NCBI RefSeq assembly: GCF_040833955.1
Contig: NZ_CP162134.1
Coordinates: 204,961 to 268,960 of the forward strand
From: Leptospira sp. WS60.C2
GTDB lineage: Bacteria; Spirochaetota; Leptospiria; Leptospirales; Leptospiraceae
Reading direction: 5' to 3'
Length of the DNA: 64,000 bases
Shown piece after piece: positions 53,149-62,454 of the stretch (the first letter of the stretch is position 1; every line of letters begins with the position of its first letter). A model generated the notes under the pieces. It was not told where the DNA came from and did no database searches. It saw nothing but the letters and a program-made list of their open reading frames with translations. The translations under genes were made by a program, and so were the position numbers.

Positions 53149-55149
53149 TTAAGGTTTTAATTTGGGTAAAATTCTGTTTAGAAACTCTAACTGCGATTCC
53201 GCAATGTCGAATTTCTCTTGGTTAGGAAATTTTTCGTTACGTTGGCGTTCACTCTCAGCAGAAACTTTATCAAAAAGTTTTTTACCATGTCGTTTCAAAT
53301 ACCCAGTTGAAACTAATATGGGCCAAGGGAACTTTTCTCTTTGGTTTCGGATTGGGAAACTGTAGATTTCCTTTCCGCCAAACTTTTTTAAAAAGAAAAT
53401 CAAGTTCTCTTCTGTAAACTTTCCATTGAGTTTAGATAAAACATACTCACGATCTGGATACACTCCAAAATCCCAAGCCTCATCCAAAATACGAACAATG
53501 GTTTCAATGGATTCTTTCCATTTTTTTTCTTCTTCTGGGCTTCCTTGTTTCACTGGTTCATTGTCATCATCCTCATCCTGAGAATGATTGGAAGCTGAAG
53601 ATTGTGAATGTCCTTGTTTTGCTCTTCGTTCCGCTTCTTTTTCTGCCTCTTCTCTTTCTTTGAGTCGAGCTTTCACCAAACGTTCTTTCTCTTGTGAAAT
53701 CTTTTTTACTTTTTGGCTGGCGAGATCTTTATTCAGTTGTTGTTGCAAACGCGCTTTGATGGGAGGAATTTCAAATTTATGGACAGTCATATTGCCCATA
53801 ATCATTCTCCACAACCTAGTGAAAAAAGGCAAAAACTGGAATAAACTTTGCGCCTCTATTTCTTCTAACAGTCGCTTGGGGCTTTCATCAGTTAAATGAA
53901 TGGATACATTCATTTGATTTAAAACACGAATCTCTAAATCAGAATGTTTGATTTGAAATGTTCGTTTTGCAGAATCGATGGCTTGTGGGATACAAGCTTT
54001 ATGCAGAATAAATTCATTATAAACACGTTTGTCCGCATATTCCGTGTATAAAACTTCTGGCTGAGACAATAGTGTTGCCCGAAATTCATCCGTCAAAGGT
54101 TCTCCGCTCACACGCAGTAGATTGACCTCAACGATTCGTCCTGCCTCCGCAAGGAAGGCCATCAGATCTTCAATCTGTTGTTTTCGTTTCTGCTTTTCTT
54201 CTCTTTCTTTGTCTTTTTCAATGATTTCGTTTAACACCAAACACTCTTCCATAAGAGTTTTTTGGTCACCATACGACTCATTCATATACCCTTTGATTTC
54301 CATTAGGATATTCTTAGGAGAGACCCAGGAATCTTCTGTGATTTCACCCATTACACCTAAGTTTTTTAAAGCTGGGTATATCGTATTTTTTGCATAATCT
54401 ACATAGGCTTCGTATCGATCTGCAATTTCAGAAGGCCTATTATACAAAAATACACTTTTGTTAGCAGGTCTAGAAGCAGAATCATTGCGAAAGAAAAACA
54501 AAACCTTATCATCTACTAATTGTTTGAGAATTGGTTTGAGGTGAATGACAATGGTTGCATCCTTTTGGATCTTTGTCTTATCATATGGGCATTGGAATAA
54601 ATTGCCAATTTCTGTGGATGCATAAGTATCAAAAAGACGATTCGCATCAACTGCTGCCTTGATGACCTTTCGCATTTTTTCTTTTCCCACATACTTCCGT
54701 TTTTCATTGTACCATCCTTTGATGGCAGTTGTAGAAAGTTCATTTAGGCCAAGTGCATAACGAAATGCAGTTCCACCATCAGAAGTAGTTGGTCTTGCGA
54801 AAACAGTATTGTGTTTGATATATGTTTTTGGATTTTCTGGATCCCCTGCTTCATTGGGATGAAATTCCAAAACATTCAATTTTTTGATGATGGCAGGATT
54901 TTGTTTATAACTTAAATCGATGACATAGTTCTCTGTTCGGTCCCGGTCAATGGAACTATCCCGTTCAATTTGTTCGACATTTGGCAAAACCCTGTTTTGT
55001 AAAAACTTATCAGTCCACTCAAAGATCACTAAGAGTACCTTATAGATCCCTTTGTAAGAGAAATCTCCGCGAGAATCCATTGCCTGCACCTTTTGGAGAC
55101 AGGCAGTGTAGTCCATGACTTTTAATTCTGGGAGATTTGGATCTAACAT
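53149..55149 (-). CDS. Large protein of unknown function
   Basis: 666 residues, soluble, mostly helical. A central to C-terminal part is very charged, with a long KE-rich coiled coil ([28 protein letters not shown]) and an acidic linker ([11 protein letters not shown]). Flanking domains are not recognised; the first 300 residues have a globular look with [16 protein letters not shown]. No signal peptide. It begins 15 bp after asd and ends 4 bp before pyk. The start could also be an internal Met (55116). Confidence 0.6.
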   Translation of the reverse strand: MLDPNLPELKVMDYTACLQKVQAMDSRGDFSYKGIYKVLLVIFEWTDKFLQNRVLPNVEQIERDSSIDRDRTENYVIDLSYKQNPAIIKKLNVLEFHPNEAGDPENPKTYIKHNTVFARPTTSDGGTAFRYALGLNELSTTAIKGWYNEKRKYVGKEKMRKVIKAAVDANRLFDTYASTEIGNLFQCPYDKTKIQKDATIVIHLKPILKQLVDDKVLFFFRNDSASRPANKSVFLYNRPSEIADRYEAYVDYAKNTIYPALKNLGVMGEITEDSWVSPKNILMEIKGYMNESYGDQKTLMEECLVLNEIIEKDKEREEKQKRKQQIEDLMAFLAEAGRIVEVNLLRVSGEPLTDEFRATLLSQPEVLYTEYADKRVYNEFILHKACIPQAIDSAKRTFQIKHSDLEIRVLNQMNVSIHLTDESPKRLLEEIEAQSLFQFLPFFTRLWRMIMGNMTVHKFEIPPIKARLQQQLNKDLASQKVKKISQEKERLVKARLKEREEAEKEAERRAKQGHSQSSASNHSQDEDDDNEPVKQGSPEEEKKWKESIETIVRILDEAWDFGVYPDREYVLSKLNGKFTEENLIFFLKKFGGKEIYSFPIRNQREKFPWPILVSTGYLKRHGKKLFDKVSAESERQRNEKFPNQEKFDIAESQLEFLNRILPKLKP

Positions 55150-55164
55150 GTAGGTAGAGAGTCC

Positions 55165-56214
55165 TTAGTTAAAATATCCTTTTTTATACAATAACTCTGC
55201 ATTCAAAATAGCTGCACCTGCAGCACCTCGAATCGTGTTATGCGAAAGAACAACCCATTTCCAGTCCAAGATAGAATCTTCTCGTAACCTTCCAACAACA
55301 GTTGTCATTCCCTTCCCCGTGTCCAAATCGAGACGAGGTTGTGGTCGATCGTTTTCTTCGCGGTAAAGAATCGCTGGGTTCGGCGCAAACGGCAATCCCA
55401 ATTTCTGCGGTTCCCCTTTAAAATCGGCCCAAACCTTTAAAATTTCTTCTTTTTTTGGCTTTTTATCGAAGGCAACTGAAACACAAACCGTATGACCATC
55501 AAAAACGGGCACTCGGTTGCAATGTGCAGAAATTTTGAAGTCAGCAGATTTGATCACGCCACCTTCTACAGTACCTAAACATTTTTGAGGTTCGATCTCT
55601 GCCTTATCTTCTTCTCCACCGATGAACGGTACAACGTTCCCAAGAATGTCCATCGTCGGAACACCAGGGTATCCTGCCCCTGAGATGGCTTGCATCGAAA
55701 ATAACATAACAGATTTTAAGCCAAACGCATCCATCAGTGGCTTTAAGGAAATGGTAACACCCATAATCGTACAATTTGAATTTGTGATGATTTTCCCTTT
55801 TGTCTTTTGTGCAGATAATACATCCAAATGATGCGCGTTTACTTCCGCAGAAAGAATCGGTACATTAGGATCCATACGATGGTTCTTGGAATTGGATAAA
55901 ACCATCACTCCCGCTTCCGCATAGGCAGTTTCCACTTCACCCGCAATAGAGGCATCAAGACCACTGAACACAAGTTGTACGCCCTTCGTCACTTGGGGAT
56001 CTGGCAAAGAAATGATAATGTCTTTCGCATAAGAAGGAATGTCGGAAGAAATCTTCCAACGAGACTTCATCACCTCACCATAAGTTTGGCCTGCACTCTT
56101 TTCAGACGCTGCTAAATGAGTCACCGTAAAATAAGGGTGATTCTCTAAAAGTTGAATGAATCTTTGACCGACGGAACCTGTTGCGCCCAGGACTCCAACT
56201 TTGATTTTTTCCAT
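55165..56214 (-). CDS. asd: Aspartate-semialdehyde dehydrogenase
   Basis: 349 residues. NADPH-dependent reduction of aspartyl-phosphate to aspartate semialdehyde, the branch point to Lys/DAP, Met and Thr. N-terminal Rossmann [21 protein letters not shown]; catalytic Cys148 in [28 protein letters not shown]. The length and the SNCTIMG context match the fungal/archaeal-type branch rather than the E. coli enzyme. It lies between an SGNH gene (36 bp) and the unknown 666-residue gene (15 bp). Confidence 0.96.
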   Translation of the reverse strand: MEKIKVGVLGATGSVGQRFIQLLENHPYFTVTHLAASEKSAGQTYGEVMKSRWKISSDIPSYAKDIIISLPDPQVTKGVQLVFSGLDASIAGEVETAYAEAGVMVLSNSKNHRMDPNVPILSAEVNAHHLDVLSAQKTKGKIITNSNCTIMGVTISLKPLMDAFGLKSVMLFSMQAISGAGYPGVPTMDILGNVVPFIGGEEDKAEIEPQKCLGTVEGGVIKSADFKISAHCNRVPVFDGHTVCVSVAFDKKPKKEEILKVWADFKGEPQKLGLPFAPNPAILYREENDRPQPRLDLDTGKGMTTVVGRLREDSILDWKWVVLSHNTIRGAAGAAILNAELLYKKGYFN

Positions 56215-56250
56215 AATTTTCCTTATCTAATGTAAGGATTGAAAAACATG

Positions 56251-57771
56251 TTATTTCGGAAAGAGATTTCCAATTCTTTCCGCATAAATCGAATTCATTT
56301 GTTGCATCCCGACATAAGTGAAGTGATGAAAATCCGAGAATCCTTGCATCGGAAGAACGTTGTGAATATCCCAAAAATGAACTGAACCCGATTCCAAAGA
56401 TTGCAAAAATCGCAAGTGTTCTCGATACCAGAGAGAATCTTCATACCATGTCAGAGAGATTGGATTTTCTGGGTTATTGATGAGTAAAAAAGGCAAATTC
56501 CGATCCCGAAAATGGTCTGCAATTTTTTGCAGATATCGGAAGTGGAAATAGGGACGAAATTGTTCGTTTCGAATCCTTTCTTTTGCATGTTTTAATGCGA
56601 CTAAATAACCAATCCCTGGACGTTTGTCTAAACCTTCTAACAAACGATAGTAAAAATAACGAGTATAGGTTTTGTCGTCCATCCCGTTGTAACGGAAGTC
56701 TTCCGTTCTAGGTTCCCGTTTGTATTGGACACCCGATTTTGCTTCTTCCAATCCAAACGTCTGCTCCAATCGTACACCCATCGGATCCCAGTGGTAATCG
56801 AGATATGCACCACTGGCTTCATGAGCATACCAAACCTTTTCTAGAGTTGCCGTAATTTGTTTTTGGTTTTGAAAAAATGCGGGATCCAATTCGAGTTTCG
56901 TCCAACGCGGATCTTTAAGGACAATGGTTTGTTTTGTTTCCCCATTCGAAAACTGAATCTGACAAGTGGAACCCGCAAGCAAAAACGGGGTCACTTCCAC
57001 CCAAAATCCTTTTTCTTGGATTTTCTTTGTGGGGAAAAAACTGAACTGCTTCCCCGTCCAACCAAGCCCATTCACACCTTCAGGAATCAAAACTCCCATA
57101 TAAGAATGGTAACTTGTATTTCTACCAAAACGATGTTGGATTAGGTTTTGAATATTTTGTTCATAAATATCCTTATAGCGATAAAAAGAAAAACTGGTGG
57201 AAACAATGTAACGTGACCATGTTTCCAAATCCATCTCCGATCCAATTTCCTGTAAGGTCTCAAAAGGGAAAACCCATAAGGATTGAGGTGCTTCTCCAAA
57301 TGTAAGTGCATCTTGCACCATTTTTGCTTCCTCAACTGTCTCATTACTTCCTTCTGGAAACAAAACATATGTTCGGTGGAGCCGATAGTCGATGAAATTA
57401 ACAGGATATACAACCAAGTCTGGTTGCAAAGGCTCTAACCAATTAAGAAGTAAGTACACATACAGTGGACTATTACCAGCATAGGCTAAATAAAAAACAT
57501 CCACATCCAATGCGAACTTATCTTTTAATGTTTTTTCTAGGAGAGTAGCATCCAAGGAATAATAAGCAACGGAACTACCCACCACAATGATTCTCTTTTT
57601 TGTTTTTGGTATGGAACGAATCCTCTCATATTCATATAAAAAATTGAAAAAATGATTCGTATTCCATGGTGACTCGTTTGGCAGAAGGAATTGGAATTTT
57701 CGAAAACATAAAAAATCAATCCCAAAAAGAAAAACAACAAAGTAAGTGAGAAACAGAATTCGATTTTTCAT
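56251..57771 (-). CDS. SGNH-like acyltransferase partner, second pair
   Basis: 506 residues. An N-terminal membrane anchor (about 4-23), then periplasmic domains. Block I IIVVGSSVAYYSLDATLLEK (Ser66/Ser67), and block V near the C-terminus DFHHFTYVGMQQM (Asp480-x2-His483). A long middle insert (about 190-390) distinguishes it from the 381-residue partner at 36.9 kb. It follows the MBOAT gene by 8 bp, so it probably accepts acyl groups from it. The glycan target is unknown. Confidence 0.75.
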   Translation of the reverse strand: MKNRILFLTYFVVFLFGIDFLCFRKFQFLLPNESPWNTNHFFNFLYEYERIRSIPKTKKRIIVVGSSVAYYSLDATLLEKTLKDKFALDVDVFYLAYAGNSPLYVYLLLNWLEPLQPDLVVYPVNFIDYRLHRTYVLFPEGSNETVEEAKMVQDALTFGEAPQSLWVFPFETLQEIGSEMDLETWSRYIVSTSFSFYRYKDIYEQNIQNLIQHRFGRNTSYHSYMGVLIPEGVNGLGWTGKQFSFFPTKKIQEKGFWVEVTPFLLAGSTCQIQFSNGETKQTIVLKDPRWTKLELDPAFFQNQKQITATLEKVWYAHEASGAYLDYHWDPMGVRLEQTFGLEEAKSGVQYKREPRTEDFRYNGMDDKTYTRYFYYRLLEGLDKRPGIGYLVALKHAKERIRNEQFRPYFHFRYLQKIADHFRDRNLPFLLINNPENPISLTWYEDSLWYREHLRFLQSLESGSVHFWDIHNVLPMQGFSDFHHFTYVGMQQMNSIYAERIGNLFPK

Positions 57772-57779
57772 GAAACTTC

Positions 57780-59258
57780 CTAAAACACAAAGTAAACAAA
57801 CGGTTTACTTTCCGCTGCCAACAACACAATGACCACCAAACATAGCGCTGCCGAAAACGCAAAAAATATCATATTCCCTAAGGAATTTGGCATTTTTTCA
57901 AAAATATGTATCAATTGTTGGTTATCTTTAAAGATACGAACACCAAAAAAATGGCCGAAAAGAAGAATCAGAAAACAATACATAAACTTCATTTCATAGC
58001 TATAAGGCAGTAAAAAACCGTCTTTTTTCGTAAAAATGCCCTGTAGGTAGCACAGAGAATCTTCTAAATTTACACTCCGAAAGAAAATCCAGAGAAGGCT
58101 TACCATCAAAAAGGTAAAAAGAATCTTAAACGATTTCCAAAAGATACCAACGCTCAAAACAAACCGATTTCCACACCAACGTTCCGCCACAAGAAAGAAT
58201 CCATGTGCCATTCCCCAAATGACAAAATTCCAGGAAGCTCCATGCCACAATCCACCAATTGCCATCACCAAAAAAAGATTTCGATAGGTAAAGGAAGGTC
58301 CAATTCGATTCCCACCCAGTGGAATGTAGATGTATTTTTTTAACCACTGTGAAAGGGAAATATGCCAACGAGTCCAAAACTCGGAGAACCCACTCGAAAG
58401 GTAAGGCATCCGGAAATTTTCGGGCAACCGAAACCCAAAAAGAAGTGCCGCACCCTGGGCAATATCTGTATAACCAGAAAAATCACAATAGATCTGCATG
58501 GAATAGGAAAACATCCCAATCCAAAGAGCGCGAGAAGACATATCCGAAGGCCTAAGAAAAACCAAATCCGAAACTTCTGCTAAATGATCCGCCAAAACCA
58601 TTTTTTTGAAAAGCCCGAGAAGAATCAGAAAAACGGCAAAAAGGATTGGGGAGCTAAAAAAAGGCTTGGGCCTTCTGATTTGTGGTAAAAAGGATTTCGC
58701 CGTGACAATGGGACCCGCCACTAGCTGCGGAAAAAAGCTCAAAAACAAAAGATAAGAGGAAAACTTCTTCTCTGGCTGTAATTCGCCCAGGTAAACATCC
58801 ACCACATAGGAGATTGACTGGAAGGTATAAAACGAAATCCCTACAGGAAGTAACCATTGTCCCCAGAAGGAAGGAGAACCAAGAGTGAATCCAGAAATAA
58901 TCGCCCAATTTTCAGCAATAAAATGCCCATACTTGAAAAATAGAAGAATGGTAAGGCTATTCCCAAGCGATAGGCAAAGGAAAAACCTTCTCCAGCGAGC
59001 CGTTTTGAAAGAGGCAATCACATGCGCTATTGAAAAGTCAACAAACGCAACCCAAATGATTAAAATTAAGTAATATATATTCCAGAACGAATAGAATAAT
59101 AGACTAATTACAAGCAAATATATGCTCAATAAAAATCTTCTGATCGCGCACTCATAAGCAAAATAGTGTCTGATTTTGGAGACGAGGAATGAGAGAGACC
59201 ACCAAGCCACCAAAGATGTGACGATAAAAAGGCTAAATTGAGCTGAATTAAAGAGCAT
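57780..59258 (-). CDS. MBOAT-family O-acyltransferase, second copy
   Basis: 492 residues. AlgI-like: FPQLVAGPIVTAKSFLPQIRR, FSEFWTRWHISLSQWLKKYIYIPLGGNRIG and the His block AIGGLWHGASWNFVIWGMAHG. Unlike the first copy it lacks the early Cys-containing insert, and the two proteins are clearly diverged paralogues. The SGNH partner gene follows at 8 bp. Upstream a small zinc-ribbon gene is separated by 21 bp. Confidence 0.93.
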   Translation of the reverse strand: MLFNSAQFSLFIVTSLVAWWSLSFLVSKIRHYFAYECAIRRFLLSIYLLVISLLFYSFWNIYYLILIIWVAFVDFSIAHVIASFKTARWRRFFLCLSLGNSLTILLFFKYGHFIAENWAIISGFTLGSPSFWGQWLLPVGISFYTFQSISYVVDVYLGELQPEKKFSSYLLFLSFFPQLVAGPIVTAKSFLPQIRRPKPFFSSPILFAVFLILLGLFKKMVLADHLAEVSDLVFLRPSDMSSRALWIGMFSYSMQIYCDFSGYTDIAQGAALLFGFRLPENFRMPYLSSGFSEFWTRWHISLSQWLKKYIYIPLGGNRIGPSFTYRNLFLVMAIGGLWHGASWNFVIWGMAHGFFLVAERWCGNRFVLSVGIFWKSFKILFTFLMVSLLWIFFRSVNLEDSLCYLQGIFTKKDGFLLPYSYEMKFMYCFLILLFGHFFGVRIFKDNQQLIHIFEKMPNSLGNMIFFAFSAALCLVVIVLLAAESKPFVYFVF

Positions 59259-59279
59259 ATTATTGCTTTTTTTTAAGCA

Positions 59280-59495
59280 CTATACATTGTATTTGCATTT
59301 CACCCCGCAATTGGGACAGATACAAGTCACTTCTGCCTTGACTCTACGCCCTTGAGCCCCTTCAACCTTGCCAACAGCCACAAAATCAAAAACAACTCCC
59401 TCTGGAACGAAGTGGCCTGAACCATATTTGGCAGTTCCTTCGATCACATTGGAGCAGGCGTGGCATTTTACCCTAAGACGTATTGTTTCTGCCAT
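59280..59495 (-). CDS. Small zinc-ribbon-like protein
   Basis: 71 residues from the ATG at 59495. Two Cys pairs, KCHACSN and CICPNCGVKC, suggest a zinc ribbon. The frame is open further up to 59591 with another ATG at 59555, and both ATGs begin ATGGCAGAAAC, 60 bp apart. No Shine-Dalgarno sequence decides the start. Function unknown. Confidence 0.5.
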   Translation of the reverse strand: MAETIRLRVKCHACSNVIEGTAKYGSGHFVPEGVVFDFVAVGKVEGAQGRRVKAEVTCICPNCGVKCKYNV

Positions 59496-59591
59496 ATACC
59501 AAGGAACGATGAAAAGAAGACCTCGTCTTGCAATCACTATTCCGGTTTCTGCCATTTTTACAGGAACATGAAATTGAGCTACACATGTCAA

Positions 59592-60429
59592 AATGGCAGA
59601 ATTATGGGAGGTTTCTACCCGATTTAAGGCCTCAGGAGAGGGTATTTGCTGGTCCTGATTGTCTAGGTAAATTCACATTCAAAAAGGGTTGTTTTAGGCC
59701 TTATCTGCCTTTTTTTGGGCATTTGGCTAATCAAATCAATAATCTCGCGGAAACTACATCATTCTGTAAATGGCATGGAGGGCTAATTCCATTCACCTGA
59801 TGCCGATTGGATCCAGGGCCATTTTAGTGGATGTAGCCTTCTCTGACAAAAACACGATGATCTGGCTCTGGTTCGAGCTGGTTCACTAGAACTGCCCGTA
59901 AATCGGCAGGAAAAACGATGTTGCAGGCAAATCGATCCATCCACGCCCTCTCAAGACAGATACAAGGTTTCCCTGATCTGCCCTTTCCACAGATGCCTGC
60001 TTTTGGTCATTCTTCAAGCGCCCGTAGAAATGCCGGGAATGGAACGCCTATTTTTCGTCTCCCCTCGGAAATTCTGCCGAAATCAGGTCATTCACTGCCC
60101 TAGGAAGGTCAAAAAAAAATTGCTCTCGGATTAGACGTGCCATGACCTGGGCAGATCCGGAGTCTTACGGTCAGAGGAAATAAATGACTAAATATAGGCA
60201 GTTTACAAGAGGAAACCTCCTGGTTTTCCCTCACGATGGATGGAAACCTCGGAAAGGAGGACAAAGAAGAGCGTTTTTCGTATTAATTGCCTAAAAATAG
60301 GCAGAATAAGAGGAATGGAGGAAACCTGGTGAATTGGTCCAATTTCGAGATTTTCCCCTGTAGGTAGCACAGGGGAGTTTTTTGGGAAGATAAGGCCTCA
60401 TAGTCCTTTCAAAAATTCGGCCAAATTAG
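59592..60429. other. Gene-poor stretch with repeated short motifs
   Basis: No convincing gene on either strand; short frames of 60-90 codons have no Shine-Dalgarno sequence or family look. Base use differs from the neighbours (more G and C). CTAAATATAGGCAG (about 60189) and CTAAAAATAGGCAG (about 60291) are each followed by an AAGAGGA / GAAACCT(CC)TGG context, a degenerate duplication. AGGCCTTATCT (59696-59706) is the exact inverse of AGATAAGGCCT (60388-60398). The region ends in a forward terminator. Confidence 0.5.
60354..60383 (+). terminator. Rho-independent terminator without an upstream gene
   Basis: TCCCCTG (60354-60360), 9-nt loop, CAGGGGA (60370-60376), then G and T6 (60378-60383). 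It points forward, although no forward gene is found upstream in 59592-60353, so it may end an unannotated small RNA. Confidence 0.55.
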
Positions 60430-60870
60430 TTATGATTTTGATTTTAAGGAGGTAGACTTCGACTTCTTTACAGAAACATCGGACTTGTTAGCACTTCTTG
60501 TCGATTTTTTAGGTTTAGTACTACTAGTCGCTGCCCCTGAGGAATTGGTCTTTTTTCCCTGTTTTGCCCCAACATTGGCACCTGGACTGCTTTCATCGCC
60601 TGCAAGGATATCACTCGGCATGCGCCCATTCCGTTTGACCATGTAGATGAAATGTCGGACATACTGCGTATACGGCTCTTGGATGGTCTTAGGATCGAAG
60701 TTTTTCGGATCCTGGAGGAGTTGGTTGACATGAGCCAAAGGGAGGTCGTCTTTACTTGTTGCCATGAGTATCTCCAATCGCTTGCAGATCTCTGAGTCAT
60801 TGACCTCGGTTGAGAGTTTTCGCATTGCATTGAGAAATTTTTGGAAGGCAACTCGCTTCGGTTGAGACAT
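60430..60870 (-). CDS. Unknown basic protein with Lys/Ser-rich tail
   Basis: 146 residues. The first 95 are a helical globular part (AFQKFLNAMRKLSTEVNDSEICKRLEILMATS, YTQYVRHFIYMVKRNGRMPSDIL); the last 50 are a low-complexity S/K/T-rich tail (KKSTRSANKSDVSVKKSKS) suggestive of nucleic-acid binding or disorder. The ATG has only a weak GGGGAT nearby. The upstream exported-protein frame runs over its whole front part in another phase; I trust this frame in the overlap. Confidence 0.6.
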   Translation of the reverse strand: MSQPKRVAFQKFLNAMRKLSTEVNDSEICKRLEILMATSKDDLPLAHVNQLLQDPKNFDPKTIQEPYTQYVRHFIYMVKRNGRMPSDILAGDESSPGANVGAKQGKKTNSSGAATSSTKPKKSTRSANKSDVSVKKSKSTSLKSKS

Positions 60871-61403
60871 ATCCCCAGAAAACCAAAAAGTCTTACATTG
60901 GCAACTGATTTTACAGAGAATCCCTCGCCCTCTTTCCTATTACTGTTGCTATCATAAGTGTCTGCTGAGTAGCCAGCCGAACAGAGGATTTCTTCGCCAG
61001 AGACAAGGAAGACAAAAGGAGAGTCGACGATTTCATTTTGAAAAGAAAAGTCAATATTCGTTTTATTTCGAGAAACGGAAAACAAGGAAGAAGTTTTGTG
61101 GTTCGGATTGAAATTGGAGAGTTCGCAAGAATGCAATCCTTTGGAAGTTGAGTCCGCAATTGCTACGTCCGTCTTAGATTCGACAATGACCTCGCTTATG
61201 ATTCCATCTCGAAGTTCAATGGCAGGTAAGAGCGCATCTTCGAAAAGAACGACTGGTTCCTCTTCCTGGAACGGCCATTCGTCGGCATAGAGATTCCCTG
61301 GAGAAATAGAGCAGAGAATGAGGACACACAGAACTGGCGCGGTTTTTTGCAATTTTTGTGCCAGTTTGCCTGTCAGTTCTCGGAAAAACATACGAATATC
61401 CAT
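60468..61403 (-). CDS. Exported protein, 3' end uncertain
   Basis: 311 residues from the ATG at 61403 (AGGGA 6 nt upstream). A basic N-terminus then a signal peptide (LQKTAPVLCVLILCSISPGNLYA) and a beta-like region up to about residue 165. After about 60910 the frame becomes Ser/Arg-rich (MTQRSASDWRYSWQQ...) and overlaps the next gene in another phase, which is what an out-of-frame reading of a real gene looks like. The natural stop has probably been lost, by mutation or sequencing error. Function unknown. Confidence 0.45.
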   Translation of the reverse strand: MDIRMFFRELTGKLAQKLQKTAPVLCVLILCSISPGNLYADEWPFQEEEPVVLFEDALLPAIELRDGIISEVIVESKTDVAIADSTSKGLHSCELSNFNPNHKTSSLFSVSRNKTNIDFSFQNEIVDSPFVFLVSGEEILCSAGYSADTYDSNSNRKEGEGFSVKSVANVRLFGFLGICLNRSELPSKNFSMQCENSQPRSMTQRSASDWRYSWQQVKTTSLWLMSTNSSRIRKTSILRPSKSRIRSMSDISSTWSNGMGACRVISLQAMKAVQVPMLGQNREKRPIPQGQRLVVLNLKNRQEVLTSPMFL

Positions 61404-61453
61404 AGTTTTCCCTGAATTCCAGGAAAAATAAAGCGTTTTTTTGGCTATTTTGG

Positions 61454-62452
61454 CTATTTTTTGTAGAGAGAAGCGCGCACTCGAAGTTTCCATTCCCAGA
61501 GAACGATTTCGTGTTCTAAGTCTTTGGCGGAATCTTGTTCCTTTGCAAGTAGAGCGTAAATCATGTGTGAGATATCTTTTGAAAACCCTAAGTCCAATTC
61601 TGTTTCAAAGGCATCCACCTGGAATTCCAAAATCAAAACTGCCAATCGGAATGCCTCATTCATGGCAATGAGTTGCGGTTTCACCGATTCTAATTCTGGT
61701 TTATTGTCCTTGTTTTTGATCATTACCTCCAAAAAGGTTCGGATGAACATGACGTCGTCCGAAGAAAGGTGGAAGTCGAGAAGGAGTTGTTTGACCTTGT
61801 CCAACTCCATGGATCGTAAGTGGATTCTGGCCAAGAAAACCGGGTTTTCACTGTAGGTATTTAGGTTCTGGTTTTTGGCAACATCCGTGGCACGAACCTT
61901 GTCGTAATCAACGACACCTTTGTCCTTGGACTCTTCTGTCTTAGGAGCCTGGGATTCGGCCGACGTATTGATCCTTTTTTTGATCACGAGAATGTTCATG
62001 CTCGGATAGCGAATTTTGAATGATACCATGTCGGAACGAGGAATTTCTTCATCTACAACCAAAAATTGTGCCTGATCTCCCCTCTCCCAAGCTGCCATTA
62101 AATCTTCTTTATTTTTATAGTGATAAATGACAACAGGAAGTACATCGCTTTGGCTTCCTGTTCCCAAGTAAATGGTTTTGATTTCATTCGAAAACCCATG
62201 TTGGTATGGGATGACCATCTTTCCCGCTTTCACGTTGACAAAGGAAAGTTCCCCCAAGTGGAAATGGGAGACATCAAAATCATCCCCAAAGAATCCCACC
62301 CTGGGGACATTCACAACAATTGAGTTGTTTTTTGCTCCTTTTGGGACTTCGGGTCCAGATTCTGTAAAAACGACGTATGTCAGTTTGGAAAGCCGGACTT
62401 TGACGAGAAAACCCGCAGGGGTTTTCCGCTCTTCGTATACAGTATCATCCAT
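61454..62452 (-). CDS. Cytoplasmic protein of unknown function
   Basis: 332 residues, no signal peptide. The first half is beta-rich (FLVKVRLSKLTYVVFTESGPEVPKG, VPRVGFFGDDFDVSHFHLGELSFVNV), with a receiver-like stretch VLPVVIYHYKNKEDLMAAWERGDQAQFLVVDEE; the second half, after a linker with KTEESKDKGVVDYD, is helical. The first half could be a PilZ-like or degenerate receiver domain, but no motif proves it. It starts 2 bp after the Fis-type regulator gene, so the two probably act together. Confidence 0.6.
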   Translation of the reverse strand: MDDTVYEERKTPAGFLVKVRLSKLTYVVFTESGPEVPKGAKNNSIVVNVPRVGFFGDDFDVSHFHLGELSFVNVKAGKMVIPYQHGFSNEIKTIYLGTGSQSDVLPVVIYHYKNKEDLMAAWERGDQAQFLVVDEEIPRSDMVSFKIRYPSMNILVIKKRINTSAESQAPKTEESKDKGVVDYDKVRATDVAKNQNLNTYSENPVFLARIHLRSMELDKVKQLLLDFHLSSDDVMFIRTFLEVMIKNKDNKPELESVKPQLIAMNEAFRLAVLILEFQVDAFETELDLGFSKDISHMIYALLAKEQDSAKDLEHEIVLWEWKLRVRASLYKK

Positions 62453-62454
62453 CT

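Noticed and set aside
58039..60372. 17-base identity (CCCTGTAGGTAGCACAG) between the MBOAT gene and the terminator at 60354
   Set aside because: One copy is inside a conserved coding region and the other is the loop of a hairpin; a single 17-mer match in 64 kb can occur by chance.
59696..60398. 11-bp inverted repeats as ends of an insertion element
   Set aside because: No transposase, no target duplication and the match does not extend.
60911..61159. Short reverse frame inside the exported-protein gene
   Set aside because: It shares the region with a better supported frame that has a signal peptide; it only marks where a natural stop might be.
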